Below are positions 50,701 to 56,560 of a stretch of DNA of 64,000 nt, one piece after another. Position numbers and translations under genes: made by a program. Each line of letters begins with the position of its first letter. Within the stretch, counting starts at the first letter, position 1. The notes beneath the pieces are model-generated. The model worked only from the letters and a program-made list of their open reading frames with translations, was not told the origin of the DNA and did no database searches. The stretch comes from Paramacrobiotus metropolitanus (Eukaryota; Tardigrada; Eutardigrada; Parachela; Macrobiotidae): positions 62,001 to 126,000 of the forward strand of contig NW_026570384.1 in NCBI RefSeq assembly GCF_019649055.1, written 5' to 3'.

Positions 50701-51608
50701 GGAAGTTACTGGTGCCGATTACGACTGCAAAAAATTCCGAACCAAGGCCAGTACGTCGGTAAAATAGGAATGGTTTTGAATAAGTACTTCTAAGCTGTTT
50801 CAAGAACTGAACCCTTAGCGTGGAAAATATTATGAACCAGCGAAAAACTTTAAATTTGATGGGTAGGCGACAATGGCTTCCGTCCGGTATGGAACGAGAC
50901 TTGCGAGTTTGATATCCATAATCCAGATCTGGCACTAATTCGTTTCGTCGCTCTGGACACGAATGTTATATTTAGCGACCACAATCTTGCTGCAATGGGG
51001 CAAGCTGCCTTTCCTGTGCGGTGTATTCGAAAAGGATACCGATCAGTACCGTTGAAGAATGGATGGGGTGAAGAACTGGAACTGTCTACGCTGCTAGTGC
51101 GCATTGAGATAAAAAATCTTTCTGAAAGTGTAAGAATGCTGTAATGACGAATTCGTTTGTGTCCGTTAGATGACTAGATGTTTACACGCGCACAACAAAG
51201 ATTTCACGGAAATACACAAGCTTCGCCAAGAAGAGCGCTACTTAAGCCGACAGATAGAAATCAAAGAAGTGGAACATTTGGGTCAAGAAGTTAAAGAACT
51301 CGAAACCAAACTGCGGCAGATTAAAAGTCTGTTATCGTTCAAATCGAAGGAGTGTTTATCGAAATCGTGAGCCGAGTCTCCTGTCAACCTTCTCGTTTTC
51401 GCGTTAACAAGATTAAATTTTAATTGGTTAAATTTTATCCTGCAGAAACGATCGTGGCTCTACCAAGAAACCGCTCCTTAGACGACTGAGCAGTGCGACT
51501 TCCGGTATCAGAAGACTTTTCTCGCCATTTCAAGACGAAAGCGTAGCAAACGTAACCATCGAAGCGAATGCTACTTCAGCCTTAAGAACTGACTGCGCAA
51601 GCGAATAA
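26721..51608 (+). CDS. PLCG: Phospholipase C-gamma (5' start not located)
   Basis: Hydrolyses PIP2 to IP3 and diacylglycerol at the plasma membrane downstream of tyrosine kinases. Exons found: 26721-26908, 26968-27111, 27181-27283, 28099-28140, 28206-28290, 28460-28540, 28678-28824, 31146-31261, 31375-31460, 31543-31663, 31991-32076, 32140-32222, 32304-32737, 32831-32887, 33147-33423, about 33622-33660, 33692-33795, 33851-34187, 34333-34441, 34512-34603, 49851-49965, 50002-50177, 50639-50750, 50867-51129, 51170-51366, 51446-51608. Domains in order: PH ([14 protein letters not shown]), EF-hands, X half with both catalytic histidines ([19 protein letters not shown]), split PH, nSH2 ([14 protein letters not shown]), start of cSH2, SH3 ([12 protein letters not shown]), split PH, Y half ([16 protein letters not shown]), C2, basic coiled-coil tail. 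Most of cSH2 is missing at 33660-33692. One intron holds a 14.8-kb retrotransposon. The first exon with the ATG was not found. Confidence 0.88.
27705..27880. repeat. Imperfect tandem duplication in a PLC-gamma intron
   Basis: Two copies of a 75-95-nt unit. Both contain cccatgaatggtacgcaata and then atcgcaaacagtntctgta and gcaacagggacgc. The second copy carries extra inserted bases. It is intronic and non-coding. Confidence 0.7.
29476..29978. mobile_element. MITE-like element with ~63-bp terminal inverted repeats
   Basis: The left end (29476 onward) starts GGTGGAGGTCAATTACATTT, and its reverse complement ends the element at 29978. The inverted repeats run about 63 bp with only a few mismatches. 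The flanking trinucleotide AAT is present on both sides (29473-29475 and 29979-29981), consistent with a 3-bp target duplication. It is 503 bp with no transposase ORF, so non-autonomous. It sits in the large PLC-gamma intron directly against the next element. Confidence 0.75.
29983..30751. mobile_element. MITE-like element with TGTCCCTACAG inverted ends
   Basis: The left end reads TGTCCCTACAGATATAACGT and continues GACTG; the right end is its reverse complement, finishing at 30751. About 30 bp of inverted repeat, flanked by TA on both sides (29981-29982 and 30752-30753), as for Tc1/mariner-type elements. It is 769 bp, AT-rich, with no transposase ORF. The neighbouring element inserted next to its left end, so this one is the older. 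Confidence 0.75.
34999..35300 (+). repeat. 5' LTR
   Basis: Starts TGTCAGAGTGTTGTGC and ends CTTCTCCGAGA. Has an AATAAA polyadenylation signal (gaaataaagcg) near 35228. Compared with the 3' LTR it has a T for G near 35015 and a two-base insertion (ttggggtgcc) near 35110. Confidence 0.95.
35301..35318 (+). other. Primer binding site candidate
   Basis: TGGTGGAGATGCATTAAG directly follows the LTR end. TGG complements the CCA end of a tRNA, as expected for minus-strand priming. I cannot name the tRNA without a search. Confidence 0.65.
35319..36154 (+). other. Retrotransposon 5' leader
   Basis: No ATG-initiated long ORF. A good splice donor (gatatt then GTAAGC) lies at 35556 and could serve spliced subgenomic RNAs. 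An open frame at 35385-35789 lacks an ATG and any recognised domain. Confidence 0.5.
36155..37246 (+). CDS. Retrotransposon ORF1, coiled-coil protein
   Basis: 363 residues from ATG 36155 ([19 protein letters not shown]). The N-terminal half is lysine- and proline-rich and disordered, with EPAKAGTSE and [19 protein letters not shown]. The C-terminal third is a strong coiled coil ([38 protein letters not shown]). It ends over the gag start, overlapping by 44 nt in a different frame. An ORF before gag is unusual for Ty3/Gypsy elements. Its position and coiled coil suggest a structural or RNP-assembly role, but that is inference; I recognise no family. Confidence 0.8.
   Translation: MPVNRSPQRKQPAIDRLKQGVDNVIKSASKVLKGITDEPAKAGTSEVSQPDKVTRSKTHQLKEAGVEITHKVLENKPRKPRKATVMDQGDNLLDTPVMEPPDQLFFRPLTPDKIRQVNPDNREEVQAAAPERSDSTTESTATTGSFSQVSESELNKSATTEEEEEPVTVVPTTLRKTQSYTANLNELLNSAAKPAKGSPIVELKQATETISANQVLIRDLQRKLEVAEDEVQHHKNQYQHAHSSFKNMEKIVLGLRAVIGERYAAIAELKAKVDEARVRNSDMNQQLAEKDTMLDQVWQENQRLKTNNFNQMTDLKNVQSMLHESQTEHKSLIGKFNSSKRLSNAVRSTDESRSRRIRRATTQ
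37203..38630 (+). CDS. Retrotransposon Gag
   Basis: 475 residues from ATG 37203. A retrotransposon-gag capsid region lies at about residues 90-230 ([57 protein letters not shown]). A CCHC zinc knuckle near residues 370-385 ([14 protein letters not shown], spacing C-2-C-4-H-4-C) would bind RNA. The tail is serine- and proline-rich. The frame is intact. The protease frame begins at the gag stop in the -1 frame, so Gag-Pol probably forms by frameshifting. The ATG was chosen because the open frame to its left lacks another. Confidence 0.9.
   Translation: MNPEAVEYGERPLSRAYAANTEETQLSRAQHTPSAMNESGSREMPSADKQQYLRSILREEIQRAGIGQSRTVSPVRKSDLADVMRQPVSRPSYNGSKEDIDSFIIKFDHAATANRWTTDERKITELAYCLKDEAIVWYNGLITSNAAPTTYREWKQQLIARFGDSKRSVNALAELTNRNYRPGQETLESYYQAMMTLRDRAGFNGTPEQFVSFLMRGLKSHEKLHDKMEVMRPDTPERFLEILRYLSSNNPEKYVIPVGNVRRKQDRDADVVNVRTAQVQPKSYAAAAASPPRLSSKNNGKPSYGNRNNNSNNIRSNISKAESSDIRNNVEDSRAPSRKEQWANNISRIQEATDRSPALQKTLRGNRVVKYCQHCDLCGHYFRECQFRDKPRCENPTYLAYHDPETGNRRYAADFYQRRSGSQSGSEPNSPARQRSNSRQSVGPVEDRVRPTSGSPPPDNNPFFAPPEQENEEGR
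38630..40501 (+). CDS. Retrotransposon protease region
   Basis: Open in the -1 frame relative to gag from the gag stop onward. First internal ATG at 38807. The aspartic protease active site is [13 protein letters not shown], with the second conserved block [11 protein letters not shown] linker with a repeated segment (FPIPVAT twice, 33 codons apart) follows, then a beta-rich region ([29 protein letters not shown]) like the domain that commonly lies between protease and RT in Gypsy polyproteins. It stops at 40499-40501, and RT continues in the +1 frame, so a second recoding event or an old lesion separates them. Confidence 0.85.
   Translation, partial: NSGFTDPIPPKPPDKNEEIVINGLRVIETDADELSDISNADINFTTLTDNDEPGRTAPLMIKAIINYFEVPVMIDTGAETSLISSEFVNEIEAARIPLIKPLHIRGIGGVRGFLVTHYCRIAIKIKNFESLHSAYIKPTTDEIKVLLGQDFLQDKFYAVRHNKLRYLEYQPDKKPGPLIMSEPVSPVIQTTNTVEEEVFPIPVATGEITGELVISAQEAVQEETVPIGSKVFPIPVATATIETGKTIRSKSVLKKPAKVRLAAKATFRRLWGEYQVLVKEVQDLIKTKEDGTNVMYLFMDEDVPVPGIDSAKAEEIVRDLAKQCKAEYSALEEKQRHLNQIFKYFKIPLPYVLRTPLRVLAQLTRRKLPVLPYQLKECKPLDNYANETVVKTIANHNRSVSFAPMARVVEFMIDDPPTVVRKSLDTAATNETNNNNLINQASIEVVPDPNNLIIVNAELVGPTDSAEITNELPTWEFSQSPIINPTYRGTRAKPIRVFAGDKLLFNPGTNWATVNVPFDADEQFDTGKFLFLPSPHLYMERRIKPMEGVVKPLNNKFDMVFVNFQHQRQSIKKGQFIGYLEPYEEIPEINIQVNATMLAEMTPEEQETVKKAVDELKINPKFN
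40497..43633 (+). pseudogene. Retrotransposon RT-RNase H-integrase, two lesions
   Basis: Reverse transcriptase: [41 protein letters not shown], and the YLDD active site near 41091. RNase H follows ([29 protein letters not shown]). The integrase has an H2C2 zinc module ([19 protein letters not shown]) and catalytic residues in [18 protein letters not shown] and GLVERQMQT. Two defects: an in-frame TGA at 40812-40814 at the position of the usual KLN leucine, and a one-base shift near 41166-41168. From 41156 to 43633 the frame is intact. Either defect could be a sequencing error, but as given this copy cannot make full-length pol. Described as found; no restored reading given. Confidence 0.9.
43723..43745 (+). 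promoter_or_regulatory. Splice acceptor upstream of ORF4
   Basis: attgtgtattttttccattgcag: a long pyrimidine tract ending in CAG, 11 nt before the ORF4 ATG. Confidence 0.6.
43757..46234 (+). CDS. Retrotransposon ORF4, linker-histone-like winged-helix protein
   Basis: 825 residues from ATG 43757 ([14 protein letters not shown]). Disordered, K/P/A/S-rich N-terminal two-thirds with histone-tail-like pieces ([26 protein letters not shown]) and a charged helix ([20 protein letters not shown]). Residues about 540-622 match the H1/H5 globular (H15) pattern: [43 protein letters not shown], and [10 protein letters not shown] where histones have GASGSFKL. Two further segments look like winged helices: about 667-732 ([37 protein letters not shown]) and about 750-815 ([31 protein letters not shown]). 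Expected to bind DNA or chromatin, perhaps directing integration or packing nucleic acid; that is inference. It lies after integrase, where retroviruses carry env. Confidence 0.75.
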   Translation: MDRNQRPTRPIGRGIPRFFAPPAVGNQAYRPTQRFAAPNVQNVQNAGNLPNAAPAVIPVTMSRSVQTDPVIVASYAEYELLLRSNRERDLASYKHSLAATAVQPEEIAAVDQLHITPPAERMAKAIIARAKVQSDAAETSKEVEEVPYESIVKKPVKSPAKAGVEIALKAMPKRSKSPKPPPDADERLAKLIADHEQQEARDRQRWGQSFIMEGPFAPTKSGAPNGKELRVVTIPQHVLETPQILTQIRPQLQVQPPPAFWKETGLKPAVIRFPTPMGVVQAPIEHQQPAGTFKRGTNPVRIKEEQSYIIPKLSGSRTLSPAVSTVSHRTHPYRVRGTTSPGEEEKKRKLVEEKEEIARRVVQVREKLRHQPSSSEDEEQPRLVIDETRSDKAQKGSDEDLIKFSSESNGRENSPEIPEPKPDGSPKTPSISSPVPRMSPCPAKAGPSQPPKPVPSEKIAEATAVTLDIINNVRKKDKMAAFAHLLQKYRQIIAPRYIDTEEYGLIVKVAAERGTLVEVYENWIPTMKYAITATRKSRYVGLKITNIQEMVEAATIAIRDIHNVRGSTIDDIVRYMYLTMPLDSVNPEQRYSDVTTAVNEAIATGIIVDAALAGTSGRYALSETNRKRIAELTGQHIEEVPYSPAKRVPFGQKPITADEPRNLLAQPSRHELAVAIYKIEQRGENPTAQRINEYFGTYPPYAVQSMLRTMYEDAQITRRYDGETSPSYRFGRKGLSFLQNVQFDKLKQWDEIVVKTIEEIGDPAGSSPDEIIQYIRTVCPAIANHVDDAVTLAISRLISDPRIVGLNDPHRGMVLSVILDHVIEE
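46242..46263 (+). repeat. Internal copy of the LTR-end/PBS sequence
   Basis: tctccgagatggtagatgca, then t, between ORF4 and ORF5. It matches the junction of the 5' LTR end and primer site (35292-35314) apart from a two-base deletion. Confidence 0.55.
46304..46326 (+). promoter_or_regulatory. Splice acceptor upstream of ORF5
   Basis: aattaatttaaattatttgcag, ending only 5 nt before the ORF5 ATG at 46332. Confidence 0.55.
46332..47915 (+). CDS. Retrotransposon ORF5, Cys-motif protein of unknown function
   Basis: 527 residues. The N-terminus has a zinc-ribbon-like cysteine pattern C-2-C-8-C-2-C ([16 protein letters not shown]), then a folded-looking region ([32 protein letters not shown]). The centre is long and Q/P-rich (about residues 155-330), probably disordered. 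The C-terminus is helical ([36 protein letters not shown]). No family recognised; it has no signal peptide or membrane segment, so it is not an envelope protein. The frame is fully open and its codon style matches gag and ORF4. Probably made from a spliced RNA, given the acceptor just upstream. Confidence 0.75.
   Translation: MEELPYQYAPMRSCNRCSHNTNNRKCVECTQGPNYRSDDPQVVVSRLYDEVLMRSLDAYRTVTLPEYWTIVCATPLYYNGIYKSAVKFIGDHADEWSCATHPENFGRSTANLMQRITAPPNQVTIPVNSACGNFEIFPVTAGNQYLPNRDNSLNLQNYPTNVGGQQTPSQQPAYGQWQPPVMFQQQSLPFSGFQQQQQPIRYTNMALQVPPGTLPPEHIAHLQQSLPSGSYQYDLETRMITPCPWPAGTAPKESQQRQTNPLLANLPPLTRNTPASQTPYPQQTLQVQPSTSRAVSETVLDSEPNSGASYSSNTSNASGKTRHKITYQTPNVGKTPDNSFVEGDIMPGKLNTAAKFQKKAANWNVRATRDKPVQYKPDASVLLMPERQTHPQRIRRDIDVIRRDLDQYIDRVASVIGTVNADQRTEIGKAITDTLDLLHTVGYDLRIRNSINMYQIDLFRQMEVWRYETPQRNGLRSALDISQLKKKLIEISVVDWELISQFKILFTENPEEFLLQFILPDTDPAKF
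47917..47945 (+). promoter_or_regulatory. Splice acceptor upstream of ORF6
   Basis: A pyrimidine-rich tract (gtttttctgccgtgccgcct) runs on to gctccag at 47945, 15 nt before the ORF6 ATG. Confidence 0.5.
47961..48875 (+). CDS. Retrotransposon ORF6, unknown protein with hydrophobic N-terminus
   Basis: 304 residues from ATG 47961. A hydrophobic stretch at about residues 16-32 ([19 protein letters not shown]) could be a signal anchor. A charged helical part follows ([38 protein letters not shown]), then a low-complexity P/A/T/V middle, and an acidic end ([17 protein letters not shown]). No second membrane helix, furin site or fusion peptide is seen, so an envelope role is not supported. Stop TAA 48873-48875 lies within the first unit of the 3' hairpin array. 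Confidence 0.7.
   Translation: MKITWDTINIGWGLKKYVLVILSALMGNCHAHHWARTYRQVEQNRRLKSYVNRLGEPLNEEQQAKVLNDLLHVMQVDGLNTEAIHNGHYDGIYDLVKRFAERQGKRKVAPNSPDTPIASRTVQPELKKSVSMDTDESEKLPGTANTVPVMEVNTANAAPAVNTGSAVITAPSSGIPQTEVVASVKALTIAETLPALEQQPAAEVGDEMTGPEPSIRNNFLFPTRQAFRDRQLELEAMGQSETFTEVDHLIFTVHIPDNETDPLYYPGGNDEVDMLEDSTEVKTTSAVLSDALNALNEEPQVKPP
48862..49195 (+). repeat. 3' UTR array of conserved motif plus variable hairpins
   Basis: About eight degenerate units. Each has a near-constant AATCGCCGTA-like sequence followed within a few bases by a short inverted repeat of differing sequence: gcattgaatgc, gcattaaatgc, gcacaacgaattgc, gtactacgagtac, gcgcaatgaatcgc, gcacaaatcggtgc, cgcattaattgcg and gcactaagctgc. 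Spacing is about 30-60 nt. The stems differ but stay self-complementary, suggesting selection on RNA structure. Confidence 0.7.
49196..49536 (+). other. Retrotransposon 3' untranslated region
   Basis: Non-coding. A short purine run (aagggg, about 49509) near the LTR is a weak polypurine-tract candidate for plus-strand priming. Confidence 0.45.
49537..49836 (+). repeat. 3' LTR
   Basis: TGTCAGAG to CTTCTCCGAGA, almost identical to the 5' LTR. AATAAA at about 49765. The LTR end now supplies the pyrimidine-rich stretch (gttgtttcgttgtgtttttc) upstream of the PLC-gamma acceptor at 49850. Confidence 0.95.
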
Positions 51609-52332
51609 GGGAGCCATGGAGAAGTTTTATTGTTTATGACAGTTCTACAGAAACATTTATAAGTACGAATCTGAACGTGTATACGAGAGTGTAAACAGCA
51701 GTCTCAGTGTGTTATCGTACTCATTATCATTTACAAGGTACTCAATAATTCAAAGAGAATATGATGTCGATTAAAATTACTCTAATAAAAGTAGTAACAA
51801 TAAATAATAAAAAGTATATTTACTGCAAATGCACAAAATCGGGATATAAAAAAATTCCATTGACTGAGATAACATTGTTTTGTTATAGTTTAGGGCTTAT
51901 ACTTGTATATTCGGTAATACTCACGGCAATAGCCACCGTAACATCAAGCATACATTCACGTTTCATGCTACTGTACGTAAAATGATTGCCAGTTTAAACA
52001 CTTACAAAAACACTCGAAAACTCAGTGTCATCCAACCCTCTACTCTAGACCGTACATTGTACAAGTTGTACGACACCCATAAAGTGGTCGCATTTTCTCC
52101 AGCACCATCTAACTTTTCAGATACAGTACCTATTTGCACATATCGGCCCTGGCAGCTAGCTGGATGTATTGCACTGGCACGTCTTGCAGTTGCCGTGTGC
52201 TGTACATCCAGATCGTACTGTACCTTACGGGAAGTTCTGAAGTCCCCGCTCCATGATAATGCCCTCAGGCTAGATATGGCACGGTTCGTTTTCGCACGTA
52301 ATGCGGTTATTATTTTCGTTACCGTAACCTCA
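51609..52332. other. Gap after PLC-gamma
   Basis: A frame at 51761-51985 encodes a short peptide with one hydrophobic stretch (FCYSLGLILVYSVILTAIAT). I do not count it as a gene. Another frame from 51982 simply runs into the repeat array. Confidence 0.4.
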
Positions 52333-53655
52333 CGAGACTCTACGCAACTTAGCGCAACCCAACGCAACCCAACGCAACTGCATGCAACCCAGCGCAACTT
52401 AACGCACCCAACGCAACTGCATGCAACCCAACGCAACTTAGCGCAACTTAACGCAACCCAACGCAACTGCATCCAACCCAACGCAACTTAACGCACCCAA
52501 CGCAACTGCATGCAACCCAACGCAACTTAGCGCAACTTAACGCAACCCAACGCAACTGCATCCAACCCAACGCAACTTAACGCAACCCAACGCAACTGCA
52601 TGCAGCCCAACGCAACTCAACGCAACTGCACGCAACTGAACGTAACTAACGCAACTCAGCGTAAGTTAATGCTCTCAGTTCAATTAAATGCAACCAAACG
52701 CAATTCCATGCAACTTATTGCAACTCAACGCAACCCAGTATAACTCAACGTAACTCACCGTAAGTTGCGACTCAACGTAAGTCAATGCAATCCAGCGCAA
52801 CTCAGCAACTTAACGCAGATGGAAATGAATGCATGAAACTCTGAAACTTATTCTTTCGAGGGACTTAAACACGCAAAAAAACTGAGAAAAACCAAAGGCA
52901 AACTAAGAAACCTAAGAGCATAAGAAACCTAAGAAACCTAAGAAGAACCCTAAGAAATTAAAGAAACCTAAGCAACCTAAGAAACCTAAGAAAACCTAAC
53001 AAACCTAAGAAATCTAAGAAATCTAAGAAACCTAAGAAACCTAAGAACCCTAAGAAACCTAAGAAAACCTAAGAACCCTAAGAAACCTAAGAAACCTAAA
53101 AAACCGAGAAATTAAAAAAATTTTACAAATTGTTGTAATAGCATTCAAAGATTAGTTCCGTCAAATACGTGACTTCGTACAGTTTCCAGAGCTTTCTACT
53201 CAAACAATTTCTTGCAGCATGTGAGCTAAGCTGACCTGCGGCAAGAATAATCCGCAAGATGTGTTTAACTGCATGGTATTGCGTTTAGTCACGCTAGGTT
53301 GCTTTGTGTTACGTTGATTATTTAACTGCATGTAGTATGTAAGGTTGAGCTGCATTCAACTATATGAAGATACATGAAATTAAGTAGAGTTGCGCTGGGT
53401 TGCATGCGATTGCGTTACGCTTCGTGGAGTTGCGTTGGGTTGCATGCAGTTACGTTGGGTTGCATGCAGTTGCGTTGGGTTGCATGCAGTTGCGTTGGGC
53501 TGCATGCAGTTGCGTTGGGTTGCGTGCAGTTGCGTTGGGTGGCATGCAGTTACGTTGTGTTGCATGCAGTTGCGTTGGGCTGCATGCAGTTGCGTTGGGT
53601 TGCGTGCAGTTGCGTTGGGTGGCGGTTGCGTTGGGTTACGTTGGGTTGCATAGGT
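52333..53655. repeat. Foldback structure: inverted arrays around a central repeat
   Basis: The left arm (52333 to about 52830) is a tandem array of AACGCAACCC / AACGCAACTGCATGC units. The right arm (about 53270-53655) is the inverse array (GTTGCGTTGGGTTGCATGCA). Both arms are clean outside and degenerate inside. The centre (about 52890-53110) is a separate array of CTAAGAAAC units. Open frames across the arms are repeat translations, not genes. It resembles a foldback element or an expanded MITE; no coding sequence is seen. Confidence 0.85.
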
Positions 53656-54060
53656 ATTATTTTTAACAGTATTATTTTTTTGGATATTTGCGAGGGAAAA
53701 CAACTCAAATAAGTCTTCTTTGATCAAAGATGTTTGAACTGTAAAGCATTGCTCTACATAGGCTTCAAGTCACTATTACTAAATTTTGTTGTGAAATGAA
53801 ATAGTTCATTATACATAAGAGAATCATTGACTCAATCATACTAAAATAATTATACAAAAGCAGAGTGGCTAGATACAGAGTTACCATTGTCGGTCTTGAT
53901 GACTCGACAGTAAATACGCTGCGAGACAGCGGTACGTTAGCACAGCTAACACAGAGAAGTGAAGTTCCGATTGCGACGGTTGTAAAATCCAAAATTTCGT
54001 TATGGCTTATTAGTACCGGAAGCTGACGCTTTCTGTCATCGCGACAACAAACGAGCAATT
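53656..54060. other. Upstream flank of IR-like copy 4
   Basis: No gene. Likely promoter region of the gene starting at 54061. Confidence 0.4.
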
Positions 54061-55828
54061 ATGGATCGTACCGCAATGTGCGATAATCTTTATCGTGTAT
54101 GCACGGATTTTAACATTTCTATGCAAAATGCTTTGGTTGTCAGCGTGAATGAAAACGCTCCTTACAGTTACGAATCGCCATTTGGATCTTTTTGTTTTTG
54201 CGGACTTTCTGTATCTTTATTGAAGACAATCGTCGCTGATATGGGTGTCCAGTAAGGATAAGTAGCATATTCACGACATTTTAGCACAGACCTACTGTAA
54301 TAATGGTAAAATAGTGCCGCCTTGACAATATCATGTAATACAGAAAATTACTTTTGTATTAGACGCTTGATGTTTCTTTGTGAATAATAAGTAAATATCA
54401 TAGGTACAGCAGCACCTTGTGCATGACAATCGTTTTCATGTTGTTAGAGTTGCCTGCTCATTTAGGAAGCGATAGACAAACGTTTTGATTACAGTAAATT
54501 ATTTTGACTCGCTTGTTATTGCATATGCGCAGTAATTAAACGCACTCGTTTCTTATAGGTTTTTATTTTTGCCTGACCGACGCCCTGTGTTTTATTTACC
54601 CTCGCCGCGCGGGTCTCCTGAAGATGTCCAACTCAAGCTCGCTAACGTCAGTATTTGTCCGTTAAGCATGACCAATTACCGTATTATGCAGTACGACATG
54701 ACCCCATTATTTTACACCCGAACCTATCAGCTGGGTGTTCATAAATCACATGTCCAAGAGGATACGATGGCATCCGTGCTAAGCGGCGTTGCAGATAGTT
54801 TCGAAGTCAATGTCTTGGTGGGAACCATCGTGCTGACGTTGTGGGTTGTGGTTATTCTCTGGGGCATTTATACACTGGAGTACTACATAAAACATAAACA
54901 AAAGGCAGTTTACGGTTACCACGGTAGTTCCACTAGTCCGTCCGGGATCCTGGTATCAGTCGGCCGGAAAGCTTTCCTGCGCATAAACTGGCATGTGTCG
55001 CACAATATGGGTAAGTCGAATTCAGACCGAAAATAAATTACGGCAGTTTATGGCCATATTACAGGCAACTTGCCGTGGACTTCTTATTCTTGTTTAATGA
55101 TTACATGGCTCTTCTGGCTGTTAATCATCACAACCATCGTCACCACCTCTTTAACTGCCAGTCTAAGTATGACCTTTTCGACACTGCCTTTTAACTCGCC
55201 CAGCAGTTTTCTTCAGTCCGATTACAATATTGTATCGCGATCAACCGACATCTTTGATGCCGGTTCGTTGACGTCACTGAAATCCAAACGCTTGGAATTT
55301 AATACAACACAGGATGAAGTGCTGATGGATATTATGGTCAACCGTTCGGCCAGCCTCAAGGGAGCAGTTGTTTGCACCAATGCCGACAATGCCGCATGTA
55401 GCAACCGGGGTATTGTGTCAGCATTCGATCTGGGGTTACTGCGGTGGATAACCGTGTTCCAATTGACAAGCCACCACCCGTTAACGGATTCCATATTAAT
55501 GCGGTAAAGTAGACCGTAATCGATTGATAAAGACTCAATATTCACTGGTTTAATATCGGTGTTCTGATCATTTAGAATGACTAAGTTGGCGCAAGGCGGA
55601 GTACCCCGACATTTAATGGATATTCACAGACTTATGACGTATAGTGACAAACAAGCGGTGCACCATCTGCTCTTCAGAGCCCGCAGACCAAAAAAAGACC
55701 AAACCTTCGTGTTCGCGCTGCCAAGACTGACCGGCGTGTTTGACCTGTATTTTTGCTTCAGTGCGTTTTCAGTTATTGTATTTTTATATGAGACTTTCCA
55801 TAAATCAGCTAAAATAAAGCCACTGTAA
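54061..55828 (+). CDS. Ionotropic-receptor-like channel, copy 4
   Basis: Four exons: 54061-54251, 54559-55010, 55065-55503, 55576-55828 (TAA); phases 2, 1, 2 as in copy 1. Seen: start MDRTAMCDNLYRVC, VSVNENAPYSYESP, FCFCGLSVSLLKTIVAD, and a changed S1 motif (LPDRRPVFYLPSPRGSP). PLSMTNYR carries the expected ligand-binding arginine. Helix M1 (VLVGTIVLTLWVVVILWGIY) follows, then an M1-to-pore segment longer than in other copies and lacking the usual FWE pore-helix motif (ends WHVSHNMG). M3 (VT TSLTASLSM), an S2 lobe (CTNADNAACSNRG) and M4 complete it. Intact frame. The altered pore helix suggests a different conductance or a regulatory subunit; that is inference. Confidence 0.75.
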
Positions 55829-56560
55829 GTTCTGCATACAAAACGCTTTTTAGGTTCGGCTGGGGAACCTAGTGACAGGTTTATCAGATACAGTTGCAAG
55901 TGTGTATGATCCAGATTTTGGGTTTTCATGATCTTATTTTTTCTGTATCGGACTGTACCGGACTACAATATGCAAGCAGTAGCAAAAGGCTAAAAAATTG
56001 CTGCATACTGTTCTCTAATACTGCAGAATTTAACAAACGGTCCGAATGTATTTTAGGGCAGTGACAAGGCAATTTTAATAACATATGCTCAGAACCTCAA
56101 ATGGTCAAATTTTCATATCTCTATCATTAAGTACATGTACATGGGATACGTACTCCGCGGTACAAATTTACAAACCTCCGTTGCTGAAAGCTTTGTAATG
56201 CTCTCCTAAATCCTGTGTTTGCTCCGTTTCATTGTTGTACGGGCACTGTGGGAAGAAGATTGTTGTTGATGCTTGGCAAATAACTATTTTGAGGTGAAAA
56301 CACGATCTCACTATTATAACAGGGAGTAACGTCAAATGTCGACGTCAGACCGACCGCACTCAAATTATAGATTTAACCGATGCAGTTCTTTTCGGCAGGT
56401 TTCCCGCAGCGACGCCATTTTTAATTTTTCCGTCTTTTAGTGCCACTTGTTATGAAGTATGTACGCAATATCGAAAAGGGTACGTCCATTTTGAAATGTG
56501 CACACCAGTACGACGAACAGCTACTAGAACTCACAAAGCTGAGTCTTTGATCTCTTAACG
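55829..56560. other. Gap between IR-like copies 4 and 5
   Basis: About 0.7 kb of non-coding sequence; nothing recognised. Confidence 0.4.

Noticed and set aside
51761-51985. Small hydrophobic ORF as a membrane peptide gene
   Set aside because: Short, AT-driven hydrophobicity, no splice or family support.
52890-53110. CCTAA-rich array resembling an internal telomeric (TTAGG) repeat
   Set aside because: The unit is CTAAGAAAC with spacing 8-10, not a run of exact CCTAA; it is better seen as an ordinary minisatellite within the foldback structure.
53374-53712. Open frames of 80-115 codons on both strands
   Set aside because: They are translations of the GCAACCCAAC-type repeat in several frames (CMQLRWVA-like runs), not genes.
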